Shown: positions 1-8,786, counted from the stretch's first letter. The stretch: 29,988 bases of DNA from Acidobacteria bacterium Mor1 (GCA_001664505.1 CP011806.1:2361149-2391136), one strand, 5' to 3'. Translations and numbers: made by a program. The notes: generated by a model from the sequence alone, not told the origin.

Positions 1-1
1 G

Positions 2-424
2 TTGACCTCCTGGATCGTGGGCAAGACCGATCGTTTCGCCGGTGCCGTCGTGGCCAAGCCGGTGATCAACTGGTACAGCTTTGCCCTGACCGCGGACATG
101 TACCCGACCTTCTACAAGTACTGGTTCCCCGGCTTCCCCTGGGATCACACCGAGCACTACATGAAGCGTTCGCCGATCTCGCTTGTGGGCAACGTGTCGA
201 CGCCGACCATGCTGCTGACCGGCGAGGAGGATTACCGCACGCCGATGTCCGAATCGGAGCAGTACTACCAGGCGTTGAAGCTACGGAAGATCGAAACGGC
301 TCTCGTGCGCATCCCCGGCGCTTCTCACGGCATCGCCCGGCGGCCGAGCAACTTGATCTCCAAGGTGCTGCACATCCTCAAGTGGTTCGAGATGCACGAC
401 CCGGCGAACGGCGACGAGAGGTAG
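2..424 (+). CDS. S9 family (prolyl oligopeptidase-like) peptidase, C-terminal fragment
   Basis: This is the last 140 or so codons of a serine peptidase of the S9 alpha/beta-hydrolase family (acylaminoacyl-peptidase or dipeptidyl-peptidase type); the 5' end lies outside the window. Visible in the fragment are the stretch MTSWIVGKTDRFAGAV, which in this family directly follows the GxSxGG nucleophile elbow, the catalytic Asp in TGEEDYRTP (residue 77 of the fragment), and the catalytic His in GASHGIARRP (residue 109). The catalytic Ser itself must lie just upstream of base 1. The ending, a helix with SNLISKVLHILKWFE, is typical of the family. Such enzymes cleave short peptides, either secreted or cytoplasmic; location cannot be judged because the N-terminus is missing. 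The next gene starts 126 bp downstream and looks independent. Confidence 0.85.
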   Translation: MTSWIVGKTDRFAGAVVAKPVINWYSFALTADMYPTFYKYWFPGFPWDHTEHYMKRSPISLVGNVSTPTMLLTGEEDYRTPMSESEQYYQALKLRKIETALVRIPGASHGIARRPSNLISKVLHILKWFEMHDPANGDER

Positions 425-550
425 TTTTCGGCGATCGCGGATGAACGCCTCCGGACACTTACAAAACCTCAAGGGCCCCGGTTCCGCTCACAGCGTGGCA
501 ATCGTCGTCAGATCCCGTAGATGACGTACAGTTAGTCGACGGAGATCTCG
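425..550 (+). other. Intergenic leader of the sigma/kinase operon
   Basis: This gap lies between the peptidase stop and the first sigma factor. I see no gene and no convincing promoter or terminator hairpin here. The only clear element is the ribosome binding site GGAG at 541-544, six bases before the ATG at 551. The promoter of the sigma/kinase operon presumably lies in this gap. Confidence 0.4.
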
Positions 551-1117
551 ATGGCCGAGGTTACGGAGCTGCTCACCCGCCTGCGGGACGGGGACGGGGA
601 TGCCGTGGAACATCTTGTTCCACTGCTCTATGACGAACTGCGCCGGGTCGCCCGCAACCACCTGCGCCGGGAGCGAGCCTCCCACACGATCTCCAGCACT
701 GCGCTGGTCCACGAAGCCTTCCTGCGCCTGCTGCACAACGAAAAGATCCACGCGGAGAACCGCGCCGAATTCTTCGCCGCGGCGAGCACCACCATGCAGC
801 GGGTCCTGATCGACTACGCACGGGCTCGCAAGCGGGACAAGCGAGGGGGCGGCCGGCAACCCGCCAGCCTCGAGGATGTCGAGTCCTGGCTCTCGGAACC
901 GGAATCCGATGAGCTGCTGGCGCTGAACGACGCCATGCGCCGCCTGGAACGACTGGACCGTCGCGCCCACCGGGTCGTGCAGTACCGCTTCTTCGGCGGA
1001 CTCTCGATGGATGAGACCGCCCGGCTGTTGAATCTCTCCGCCAAGACCGTTCAGCGGGACTGGGCCAGCGCCCGGGCCTGGCTGCGGAAGGAAGTGCGGG
1101 GCGAGCTGAGCATCTGA
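551..1117 (+). CDS. ECF RNA polymerase sigma factor, Ser/Thr-kinase-linked type (TIGR02999-like)
   Basis: This is a 188-residue extracytoplasmic-function sigma factor. Region 2 spans roughly residues 15-90, with LLYDELRRVARNHLRRE, then TALVHEAFLRLL and FFAAASTTMQRVLIDYARARKRDKRGGG. Region 4 (about 125-182) has RVVQYRFFGGLSMDETARLL and the recognition helix NLSAKTVQRDWASARAWL. The arrangement matches the PF07638 type common in Acidobacteriota and Planctomycetes next to kinases. The position normally occupied by the acidic DAED motif of region 2.2 reads SSTA (residues 48-51), preceded by SHTI, so it is rich in Ser/Thr and lacks acid. The start is set by GGAG six bases before the ATG. The stop overlaps the ATG of the kinase gene by one base (TGATG), so the two are translationally coupled. 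No anti-sigma gene is adjacent; regulation by the kinase is an inference. Confidence 0.93.
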   Translation: MAEVTELLTRLRDGDGDAVEHLVPLLYDELRRVARNHLRRERASHTISSTALVHEAFLRLLHNEKIHAENRAEFFAAASTTMQRVLIDYARARKRDKRGGGRQPASLEDVESWLSEPESDELLALNDAMRRLERLDRRAHRVVQYRFFGGLSMDETARLLNLSAKTVQRDWASARAWLRKEVRGELSI

Positions 1118-3675
1118 TGGACCGCTGGCGGCGGGTTCAGGATCTCTTCCTCGAAGCCCTGGAGCTGGACGGGCCCGGCCGCGAGGCGTTGCTCCAGGGA
1201 GCGGCCGAGGAGGACCCGGGCCTGCGCCTTGAAGTCGAGGCGATGCTCGAGGCCAACCGGGAGAGTGGTGCGCTGGCCGTGGAGGGCCGCCTGGGCGGTC
1301 TGACCGGACACCCCCGTCTCACCGACGAAGCCGACTCCCTCGCCGACGAGGTATCGCTCGCAGCGGGAAGCACCCTCGGGCCCTACCGGGTGGTCGAACC
1401 GATCGGACGGGGCGGGATGGCCGAGGTCTACCGGGCCGAACGTGACGACGATCAGTACCGCCAAGAGGTGGCGATCAAGTTGGTCCGCCGGGGCCTCGAG
1501 TCCCGGGAGATCGTGCGCCGCTTCCGGGCGGAGCGGCAGATCCTGGCCCGGCTGGAACACCCCAACATCGCCCGGTTGACCGACGGCGGGATCCACGAGG
1601 ACGGGCGCCCGTTCCTGGTGATGGAGTTGGTCGGCGGCATGCCGATCACTGAAGTCTGCCGCGCACGGAGCTTGACCGTCGCCCAGCGGCTCGAACTGTT
1701 CCTCACGGTCTGTGAGGCGGTCGAACACGCTCACCGCAACCTGGTGGTACACCGGGACCTCAAGCCCTCGAATATCCTGGTCGACGAGCGGGGCACGGTG
1801 AAGCTGCTGGACTTCGGCATCGCCAAACTGCTTGACGGCAGCAGCCTCGGCGTCCAGGCGGCGCAGACCCGCACCGTGGTCCTGCTGATGACGCCGGAAT
1901 ATGCCAGCCCCGAGCAGGTTCGGGGCGATGCGATCACCACCGCTACCGACGTCCACGCCCTGGGCCTGCTGCTCTACGAGATGCTCAGCGACAGGCAGGC
2001 GTTCCGCACCGAAGCTCGAGACCGGGCTTCCCTCGAGCGGCTGATCTGCGACGGCGACCCCGAACGGCCCAGTCGCGCGGCACCGGCCGAGCGCCGGCGT
2101 GCGCTGCGCGGAGACCTGGACAACATCGTCGAACAGGCGCTGCGCAAGGACCCGGCACGGCGCTACGGCTCGGTGGAGCAGCTCGCCGACGACATCCGCC
2201 GCCACCTGGCGGGTCACCCGGTGCGAGCTCGGGGCAATGCTCTGGGCTACCGGCTGAGCAAGTTCGCCCGGCGCAACCGCTATGGGCTGGCTGCGGCGGG
2301 CCTGGCCGCGGTGCTCCTGGCCGGCTTTGCCCTGGCCAGCTTCTTCCAGGCTCGCGCCGTGGCCCGGGAGCGGGATCTGGCCCGGGAAGAACGGGACAAG
2401 GCCCGGCAGGTCACCGAACTGCTGGTCGATCTGTTCGACGCCGACCCTTTCGCCGCCGACGAGAAACGGATGGACGACCTGACCATCCGGCAGTTCCTCG
2501 AACGCAGCGAGAAAGATGTGCGGGAGAGCCTGGCCGGCCAACCGGAGCTGCAGGCGACGTTGATGGGTCTGCTGGGCCGGCTCTACGGAAACCTCGGCAT
2601 GTTCGACCGGGCGCGGGACCTGTCGGAACAGGCGGTGGCCGCCCGGCGGCAGGTCTATGGCCCCGACAGTCTGCGGGTCGCCGAATCGATGAACGTGCTG
2701 GCCACGGTGCTGCAACACCAGGGTGACTTCGATGCCGCCGAGGAACAGTTCCGCCGGGCGCTTTCGATCCGCGAGGCACGGCACGGCGGGGATCACCTGG
2801 AGGTTGCCGAGAGTCTGAATAACCTGTCGTCGCTGCTGTCCGCCCGGGAGCGAGCGGAGGACTTCGACGAGATCGAACGGCTGGAGCAGCGAGTGCTGGC
2901 GATGCGGCGCAAGTTGCTGGGCGAGGACCATCTGGAAGTGGCCCAGAGCTACAACAACCTGGCGGTGTTCCACTACCAACGGGCCGGCGACGGAGATCTG
3001 GAGCGGGCCGAGTCGCTCTATCGACAGGCCCTGCGCATTCGCAGCGAGCAGTTGGGCGACACCCATCCGAGCGTGGGCAACACCGCCAACAATCTGGCCT
3101 ACCTGCTCTTCGATCTGGGCAACTTCGCCGAGGCCGAGGCCTCGTTCCGCCGGGCCATCGCCGCCTGGTCCGCCTCCCTGGGCGATGACCACCCCAACGT
3201 ATCCGCCGCCCAGTACGGTCTGAGCGCGACCCTCGAGGCCCGAGGGGATCTGGAGGGCGCCGAGGCGGCGCTGCGCCGCTCCACCGAGATCGACGCCGGC
3301 ACCCTGGCGCCGGACCACATCTACGTCGCCGACGGCAAGCTGGAGCTGGGGCAGCTGCTGATTCGTAAGCAGGACTTCGCCGGCGCCCGGCCGCTGCTGG
3401 CCGGCGCTGCCGAGATCTACGCCGCCAAGGGCGCGGTGCGGGCCGAACAGCTCGGCATCACCCAGGTCGAGCTCGGTCGCTGCCTGCTGGAGCTGGGCCG
3501 CTTCGCCGAGGCGGAACAGGTCGCGCTGACGTCGTACGCGACCCTGGAACAGGCGATCGGCTCCGACGACGACCGCACCCGCAGTGCCGCCACCGGCATC
3601 GTGCGGGTCTACGAGGCATGGGGCCGTCCGGAGCGGGCCGAGCCCTGGCGGGACAAGATGCTGCATTCCGGTTGA
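1117..3675 (+). CDS. Membrane Ser/Thr protein kinase (PknB-type) with TPR sensor region
   Basis: This is an 852-residue kinase. After an 85-residue N-terminal helical segment, the kinase domain runs from about 88 to 365. It has the glycine loop IGRGGMAEVY, catalytic Lys121 in VAIK, HRD with Asp214 in VVHRDLKPSNI, DFG at 232-234, and the TPEYASPEQ activation segment end. All catalytic residues are present, so an active enzyme is expected. One transmembrane helix sits at about 389-410 (GLAAAGLAAVLLAGFALASFF). The remaining 440 residues are TPR repeats with ALSIRE and NNLA signatures typical of kinase-linked tetratricopeptide arrays, which would lie outside the membrane and bind a partner or ligand. 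The gene overlaps the sigma factor by one base. The likely substrate is that sigma factor, an inference based on linkage and on the missing acidic motif in it. The beta-helix protein gene follows 59 bp later. Confidence 0.95.
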   Translation: MDRWRRVQDLFLEALELDGPGREALLQGAAEEDPGLRLEVEAMLEANRESGALAVEGRLGGLTGHPRLTDEADSLADEVSLAAGSTLGPYRVVEPIGRGGMAEVYRAERDDDQYRQEVAIKLVRRGLESREIVRRFRAERQILARLEHPNIARLTDGGIHEDGRPFLVMELVGGMPITEVCRARSLTVAQRLELFLTVCEAVEHAHRNLVVHRDLKPSNILVDERGTVKLLDFGIAKLLDGSSLGVQAAQTRTVVLLMTPEYASPEQVRGDAITTATDVHALGLLLYEMLSDRQAFRTEARDRASLERLICDGDPERPSRAAPAERRRALRGDLDNIVEQALRKDPARRYGSVEQLADDIRRHLAGHPVRARGNALGYRLSKFARRNRYGLAAAGLAAVLLAGFALASFFQARAVARERDLAREERDKARQVTELLVDLFDADPFAADEKRMDDLTIRQFLERSEKDVRESLAGQPELQATLMGLLGRLYGNLGMFDRARDLSEQAVAARRQVYGPDSLRVAESMNVLATVLQHQGDFDAAEEQFRRALSIREARHGGDHLEVAESLNNLSSLLSARERAEDFDEIERLEQRVLAMRRKLLGEDHLEVAQSYNNLAVFHYQRAGDGDLERAESLYRQALRIRSEQLGDTHPSVGNTANNLAYLLFDLGNFAEAEASFRRAIAAWSASLGDDHPNVSAAQYGLSATLEARGDLEGAEAALRRSTEIDAGTLAPDHIYVADGKLELGQLLIRKQDFAGARPLLAGAAEIYAAKGAVRAEQLGITQVELGRCLLELGRFAEAEQVALTSYATLEQAIGSDDDRTRSAATGIVRVYEAWGRPERAEPWRDKMLHSG

Positions 3676-3734
3676 TCCATGTCCGGTTTCCTCCCCCGCC
3701 GTCGCCATTGCCGGTGAAAGAGGAGGAACCGGAA

Positions 3735-6700
3735 ATGCATAGCCCGACGAAGAACCCGAAAAACAGCGCCCTCAAGGCACTTTTCAACTTTCTCCCAGTG
3801 ATCCCGCGCCGCCCGGCCCCTGCGGCCGCCGTGCGGAGTGCCGCCTGGCTCCTGCTGCTGGCGCTTCTGCCGGCACCGGCTGTCGTGGCCCAGACCAACG
3901 TGTCCGGCACCATCAGCGTGGACACCACCTGGGACCTGGCCGGCTCCCCCTACATCGTGACCAACAACGTCTCGGTGTTCGGAACCGACGGCCCCGACGG
4001 GGTGACGACCTTGACCATCGACCCCGGTGTCGAGGTGCGCTTCAGCAACGTCAACGCCGAGCTTCGGGCCGGAAACTTCAGTAACGACGGCGCCATTGTT
4101 GCCGACGGCAACAACGGCCCGGGCGCGCCGGCGCAGATCGTGTTCACCAGCGACCAGCCCGCGCCCGCTCCCGGCGACTGGCGGCGGATCATCTTCGACG
4201 GCGCCACCGGCAGTTCGGTGTTGCGCAACGTGTTGATCGAATACGCCGGCCGCAACTCCTTCGACGGCGGCGTGGTCGATGTGAGCCATGGAAGCGGCAC
4301 GGTGACCATGGACCAGCTGACGATCCGTCAGAGCAACTTCGACGGCATTCGGGTCGCGACCGGCGCTTTCTCCCTGGCGAACTGCACCATCGAGGACGCC
4401 ACCGAGTTCAGCGTGCAGGTGGACAACAGCACGACGATCGTGGGCACGGTTTCCGACTGCAATCTCGAGAGCCTGCTCTACAACTTCGGCGCCCTCGCCG
4501 ACGTAACCTGGACGAACAACACCTTCACCAACTGGGGCGCCGCCACGTCGCGAATGGCTGCCGGCGATCTCGATGGGTTCCTCAACAACAACACCATCGC
4601 CTCGTCGGCTCCCGATGCCGCCGTGGAGCTTCTGGCCAACACCAACATCGAAGAGGACGCCACCTGGAGCACCACCGCCGGCACGATCCGGCTGCTGGGC
4701 AACATGGCCGTCCGTGGCACCGACGGCCCCGACGGGGTCACGACCTTGCGCATCGATCCCGGTGCCCGCATCGAAATGCCCAACTTCGGCACCATCACCG
4801 TGGCCAGCTTCACCGTCCCCGGTGCGCTGATCGCCGACGGGGACAACGGCCCCGGTGCCCCGGCGGAGATTCTGTTCACCAGCAGCAGCGCCACACCGGC
4901 GAGGGGCGATTGGCGCCGCATCTATCTCGACCGCATGACCGACCCCACGTCGCTTATGCGCAACGTGCGCATCGAATACGCCGGCCAGTTCGCCAACGAC
5001 GCCGGACTGCACCTGTTCAATTCCTCGGGTCCGATCGTGCTCGACGACCTGACCATCGTCGAAAGCGCCCAGTACGGCCTGCGGCTGCAGGGTGACTTCG
5101 ATCTCTCGAACTGCACGATCCGCGACCATGACCTGAGCGCCGTGAGGCTGGAGCCCCAGACCGGCATGGTCGGCACCGTGAGCGACTGCACTCTGGGCAG
5201 CGTGGAATACATCGGCCAGCAGCCGATGGTCGATTGGAGCGGAAACAACTTCGTCGACTGGGGCGCGCCGGCATCGGTCTTCGCCCCGGACGGCGTGGCC
5301 AGCCTGACCACCGGAGGAAACACCTTCTCGACGCCGAACCTCGGCGTCGATGTCCTCGCGGGCGAGGTTCCTCGCAGCGGGTCCTGGAGCCCTTCAGTTG
5401 GGCCGATCCGCATGCAGGGCGCCTTGACCGTCGCCGGCTCAGGCGACCCGACGGTGACCTTCCTGCCGGGGCTTCGCGTGGAGATGCCGGCGCTCCAGCG
5501 GATCAACGTGGGCAAGTCGATCTTCCCGCTGCAGCCGGGCACCCTGATCGCAGAGGGCACCCAGGTCGATCCGATCGTGCTGACCAGCGTCGCCGGCTCC
5601 CCGGCACCCGGTGACTGGGAAGGGGTCTTCGTCACCAACCAGGCCGGTAGTGCGACTCGCTTCCGCGACGTCGTCATCGAGTACCACGGCGAGGGCAGCT
5701 CCGATGCGGGCCTGGTGCTCTCCCCCCAATCCTTCTCGGTGCCCCTGGAGCGGGTGACCATCCGCCACGGCGCCAACGACGGCATTCGAGCCAACTTCGG
5801 TGCCCTCGACCTGCGGGACAGCCTGATCCAGGATGTCGCGGGCTACAGCGTCTGGCTGGCCGACAACAACAGCGTGGCCGGCACCGTCTCGGGCAGCACC
5901 CTGGAGAGTGTCTTCTACGACGGCATCAACCCGCTCACCAGCTGGGACGGCAACGTCTTCGACAACTGGGGAGCGACCCCGTCGCTTGTGATCAGCACGG
6001 TGGTCGAAGACTTCACGAACAACAACACCTTCATCAATCCGGTGCCCGACGCCGTGCTCGAAGTCTCCCCGACCCGCATCGAACTGGATTCGACCTGGGG
6101 GCCGGGTGCAGGCCCGATCGTGCTCCAGGGAAGCCAGTCGATCGGCGGTACCGACGGTCCCGACGGTGTGACCACCCTGACCCTGGATCCGGGTACCGAG
6201 GTGCGCCTCCCGGCCGCCTCTCAATTCTTCGTCGGCAGCACCAACGTCGGACGGCTCGTTGCCGACGGGCGCGTCGGCGACGGCACCGTGGATCCCGTGC
6301 TGATCACGAGCGCCGAGACAATGCCCGCGGCCGGCCAAACCCAGGGCGTCCAGCTCCTGGGCCTGGGGGAATTGGAACTCTACGAGACGACCATCGAGTA
6401 CGCCGATGCAGCCGTGCAGGCCTCCGGAGAGGTCACGGCCATCGACGGGCTGACCGTCCGGAACTCCAACATCGGCCTGTTCCTGACCGGCTCCGGTACG
6501 GTCACCTCGACGCTGCGGCGGATGTTCTTCGAGAGTGTCGATACCGGCGTCCGCTCCACCAACATGTTCGTGACCATCCGCGAGAGCAACCTGGTCGGCG
6601 CGACCTTCGGCGTCGAGAACACCTCGCCGGCGGCGTTCTGCGTCGACGCCTCGGAAAACTGGTGGGGCTCCGCCGACGGGCCTTCGGGTTCGGCGCCGAC

Positions 6701-7112
6701 CCAGGGCTGCGAGCTGGATGTTCCGCCTGGTGCAGGCTCGGCGCTGACCGAGGGGGTGCAGTTCGACAACTTCCTGACCGAACCGGTGGATCCTGCCGGC
6801 AGCGTCAACGTGCTGGTGGCCAACCTGCGCTTCAGCACCAACGACACCCTGATCTGGGACCCGGCTCTGGGCGCGGTGGAGTACCACATCTATCGCCAGC
6901 CGCTGTCTTCGGTGGGCGCTGCACCCTACGCGGTCTGCCGTGACGACCTGGACGGCGATCGCACCGACGAGCAGCTGATCGACCTGGAAGAGCCGCTGCT
7001 GCCGGGTGAAGGTCTGACCTACCTGGTGACCGGGGAGAACAGTTCGGGCACCGAGGGCGCCTTCGGCGATGCCACCGCGGGCCCGCGTTCGGCCCTCAAC
7101 ATCTGCCCCTGA
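3735..7112 (+). CDS. Secreted right-handed beta-helix repeat protein with C-terminal fibronectin-like domain
   Basis: This is a protein of 1125 residues. I chose the ATG at 3735 because AGGAGG lies at 3721-3726 and the N-terminus then reads as a signal peptide: basic segment, hydrophobic AWLLLLALLPAPAVVAQ, and a cleavage-like AQ/TN site. An upstream in-frame start at 3618 would put 39 extra residues before it and overlap the kinase gene. The mature protein consists of four tandem units of 235-245 residues, each with a WD/WS-type opening, a GTDGPDGVTTL-like strand, a FTS...PGDWR segment and a IEYAG/IEYHG strand, the pattern of parallel beta-helix repeats. The last 95 residues (LRFSTNDTLIWDP...YHIYR) resemble a fibronectin type III or beta-sandwich module. 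No membrane anchor or sorting tail is visible. The function is unknown; extracellular glycan binding or adhesion would fit. It may be co-transcribed with the sigma/kinase pair. Confidence 0.85.
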   Translation: MHSPTKNPKNSALKALFNFLPVIPRRPAPAAAVRSAAWLLLLALLPAPAVVAQTNVSGTISVDTTWDLAGSPYIVTNNVSVFGTDGPDGVTTLTIDPGVEVRFSNVNAELRAGNFSNDGAIVADGNNGPGAPAQIVFTSDQPAPAPGDWRRIIFDGATGSSVLRNVLIEYAGRNSFDGGVVDVSHGSGTVTMDQLTIRQSNFDGIRVATGAFSLANCTIEDATEFSVQVDNSTTIVGTVSDCNLESLLYNFGALADVTWTNNTFTNWGAATSRMAAGDLDGFLNNNTIASSAPDAAVELLANTNIEEDATWSTTAGTIRLLGNMAVRGTDGPDGVTTLRIDPGARIEMPNFGTITVASFTVPGALIADGDNGPGAPAEILFTSSSATPARGDWRRIYLDRMTDPTSLMRNVRIEYAGQFANDAGLHLFNSSGPIVLDDLTIVESAQYGLRLQGDFDLSNCTIRDHDLSAVRLEPQTGMVGTVSDCTLGSVEYIGQQPMVDWSGNNFVDWGAPASVFAPDGVASLTTGGNTFSTPNLGVDVLAGEVPRSGSWSPSVGPIRMQGALTVAGSGDPTVTFLPGLRVEMPALQRINVGKSIFPLQPGTLIAEGTQVDPIVLTSVAGSPAPGDWEGVFVTNQAGSATRFRDVVIEYHGEGSSDAGLVLSPQSFSVPLERVTIRHGANDGIRANFGALDLRDSLIQDVAGYSVWLADNNSVAGTVSGSTLESVFYDGINPLTSWDGNVFDNWGATPSLVISTVVEDFTNNNTFINPVPDAVLEVSPTRIELDSTWGPGAGPIVLQGSQSIGGTDGPDGVTTLTLDPGTEVRLPAASQFFVGSTNVGRLVADGRVGDGTVDPVLITSAETMPAAGQTQGVQLLGLGELELYETTIEYADAAVQASGEVTAIDGLTVRNSNIGLFLTGSGTVTSTLRRMFFESVDTGVRSTNMFVTIRESNLVGATFGVENTSPAAFCVDASENWWGSADGPSGSAPTQGCELDVPPGAGSALTEGVQFDNFLTEPVDPAGSVNVLVANLRFSTNDTLIWDPALGAVEYHIYRQPLSSVGAAPYAVCRDDLDGDRTDEQLIDLEEPLLPGEGLTYLVTGENSSGTEGAFGDATAGPRSALNICP
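3930..6800 (+). repeat. Four in-frame tandem repeats (about 0.7 kb each) inside the beta-helix gene
   Basis: The Trp codons that open each unit start at 3930, 4665, 5385 and 6096, giving periods of 735, 720 and 711 bases, all multiples of three. Units 1, 2 and 4 share a near-identical stretch coding GTDGPDGVTTL (near 3981, 4716 and 6147). Unit 3 has diverged there (AGSGDPTVTF). The repeats are protein-level duplications and not mobile DNA. The end of unit 4 is approximate. Confidence 0.75.
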
Positions 7113-7159
7113 CGGCAGCCACACCTCAAGCCAACACGCGTACGAAACCCGACGGGAGC

Positions 7160-7187
7160 GGGGCATCGAGCATAGACTCGGTGCCCC
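7160..7187 (+). terminator. Stem-loop between convergent genes (putative terminator)
   Basis: An 11-base-pair stem (7160-7170 with 7177-7187, GGGGCATCGAG pairing CTCGGTGCCCC, one G-U pair) encloses a 6-base loop, 48 bases after the beta-helix stop. No strong T tract follows, so intrinsic termination is only probable. Confidence 0.5.
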
Positions 7188-7206
7188 GTTCGCTGCCTTT
7201 GGCTAC

Positions 7207-7224
7207 CCGGAGCGAATGCTCCGG
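7207..7224 (-). terminator. Short stem-loop just after the DUF819 gene
   Basis: CCGGAGC (7207-7213) pairs perfectly with GCTCCGG (7218-7224) around a 4-base loop, three bases beyond the stop codon of the minus-strand gene. It could help end that transcript. There is no T tract on the minus strand. Confidence 0.35.
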
Positions 7225-7227
7225 CGA

Positions 7228-8535
7228 TCAGCCGCCGGCGATGGGGCTGGCCGCGCGCATCAGACCCGCGCAAAGCACCGCGGCATAGGTACCGAGGGCG
7301 TAGCCCAGCACCGCAAGCAGCACGCCCACCGGCGCCAGGGCCGGGTGGAACGCGGCGGCGACCACCGGGGCGCTGGCGGCGCCGCCGATGTTGGCCTTGC
7401 TCCCCACGGCAAGGAAGAAGTAGGGCGCGCGGATCAACCAACCGACCAGGAACAGAAGCGCGACGTGGAAGACCATCCAGATGCCGCCGACCAGGAATAA
7501 CCCGGGGTGCTCGACCACCGCGCGGATATCCATCTTGAGCCCGATAGTGGCAACAAGGATGAAGATGAAGACCGTGCCGACCTTCGATGCGCCGGCACCC
7601 TCGTAGTTGCGGGCCCTGGTGAAGGAGAGCACGACACCGATGGTCGTGGCCGCGACGATCAGCCAGAAGAAACCGCTGGTCAGACCGATCGCCTCGAGGA
7701 AGTGCACCTTCTGATCGGGGCTCTTGAGGCTGTCGGCGACCCCCTTGAACCAGGGGGCGATGATGTCCGCAGCCCAGTGAGAGGCGGCCACGGCACCGAA
7801 ACCGATGGCACCGATCATCATCAGGTCCACCGAGGTCGGAATCCGTGAGGTCTTCTTGGCGAAGGTCTCCATCTTGTCCCGAAGCCGGTCGATGGCCGAG
7901 GCATCCGCCTTGAAGAAGGCGTCGATCTTCTCCGCCTTGCCCACACCGAGCAACAGGAACAGCATCCAGGCTTCGGCGACGATCACGTCCACGGCGACCA
8001 TCACGCTGAAAAGCTCGTCGGTCGGTTCGTAGATCACCGCCATGGCGGCCTGGTTGGCACCACCGCCGATCCAGCTCCCGGCCACGGTAGCGAGCCCGCG
8101 CCAGACCTCGGTCGGGCCGACACCGCCGACCAGTTCCGGATTTACCAACGCCGTCAGCCAGACCGCTATCGGCCCGCCCAGCACGACACCGACGGTCCCG
8201 GTGAAGAACATGATCAGGGCTTTGGGCCCCAATCGCACGATCTCTCGTAAATCGATGCTGACCGTGAGCAACACCAGGCTCGCCGGCAGCAGATAGCGTG
8301 ACGCCACGAAGTAGGTCTGTGTCTCGTTCGGGTCGACCAGCCTGAAGAATGTGAGAAGCGACGGGGCAAAGTAGCAGAGCAGCAGCATCGGCACGAGGCC
8401 GTAGAACTTCTTGAAGATCGGATGCTCGCTCTTGGAGGTGTAGAAGATCACCCCCAGCATCACCATCAGGATGCCGAAGATGACCGCATCGTTGGTGATC
8501 ACCGGTGTGTAGGTCGCCGCCCCTGTTGCCGCCAC
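7228..8535 (-). CDS. DUF819 (YjcL-like) family integral membrane protein
   Basis: This is a 435-residue polytopic membrane protein of the DUF819 family (PF05684). Features seen are the opening ITNDAVIFGILMVMLGVIFY, YLLPASLVLLTVSIDLREI, then GTVGVVLGGPIAVWL and the family-typical VAGSWIGGGANQAAMA followed by AVDVIVAEAWMLFLLLG. A soluble loop (about 200-230, AEKIDAFFKAD) separates two membrane halves, and the second half includes GSKANIGGAASAPVVAAAFHP. The family is distantly related to sodium/solute transporters of the CPA/AT group, and its substrate is not established. The start is GTG at 8535 with GGAG six bases upstream on the minus strand. It stands alone and converges on the beta-helix gene, with hairpins in the gap between them. 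Confidence 0.88.
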   Translation of the reverse strand: MAATGAATYTPVITNDAVIFGILMVMLGVIFYTSKSEHPIFKKFYGLVPMLLLCYFAPSLLTFFRLVDPNETQTYFVASRYLLPASLVLLTVSIDLREIVRLGPKALIMFFTGTVGVVLGGPIAVWLTALVNPELVGGVGPTEVWRGLATVAGSWIGGGANQAAMAVIYEPTDELFSVMVAVDVIVAEAWMLFLLLGVGKAEKIDAFFKADASAIDRLRDKMETFAKKTSRIPTSVDLMMIGAIGFGAVAASHWAADIIAPWFKGVADSLKSPDQKVHFLEAIGLTSGFFWLIVAATTIGVVLSFTRARNYEGAGASKVGTVFIFILVATIGLKMDIRAVVEHPGLFLVGGIWMVFHVALLFLVGWLIRAPYFFLAVGSKANIGGAASAPVVAAAFHPALAPVGVLLAVLGYALGTYAAVLCAGLMRAASPIAGG

Positions 8536-8786
8536 GCCTGACTCCTGCCGTTGCGCGGCCGAGCCGCGCCTGTCCCCTCGAGAAAGACGCCCACCTTACC
8601 ACCGGAGTCCGGATTCCGAGCCCTTTTGGCCATGGCCCGGACAGGCGTCCGGATCCGGCGGACGACTGTCCGGGAACGGACAGACCGGACAGGTCATTTG
8701 CGGGATTTGCGCCGGATCCGGGCCCGCCGGGACGTGGCCCGGGGCTTGCAATTCAGTGGGGCGACACCGAAACCGTGGAGGCAACG
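8536..8786 (+). promoter_or_regulatory. Intergenic region with repeated CCGGACAG/CTGTCCGG elements
   Basis: This 251-base gap lies between the divergent DUF819 gene and the small membrane protein. It contains CCGGACAG at 8638-8645 and 8685-8692 and its inverse CTGTCCGG at 8666-8673. The last two can form an 8-base-pair stem with an 11-base loop. Further TCCGGA elements lie at about 8602-8616, 8647-8656 and 8710-8720. The cluster could be operator sites or RNA hairpins; I cannot tell which. No confident -35/-10 pair is visible. Confidence 0.4.

Noticed and set aside
1051-3708. Long minus-strand open frame (885 codons) opposite the kinase gene
   Set aside because: It is the antisense shadow of a clear kinase gene in GC-rich DNA; its translation is Gln/Gly/Leu-rich with no domain.
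3618-3734. Upstream extension of the first beta-helix gene
   Set aside because: The signal peptide and the AGGAGG site fit the ATG at 3735, and the extension would overlap the kinase gene.
3930-6800. Possible CRISPR array or mobile repeat
   Set aside because: The repeats are long, in-frame and protein-coding, with periods that are multiples of three; there are no spacers.
7019-8602. Minus-strand open frame overlapping the DUF819 gene
   Set aside because: It is in a different frame from the membrane protein and rich in Arg/Gly without hydrophobic segments.
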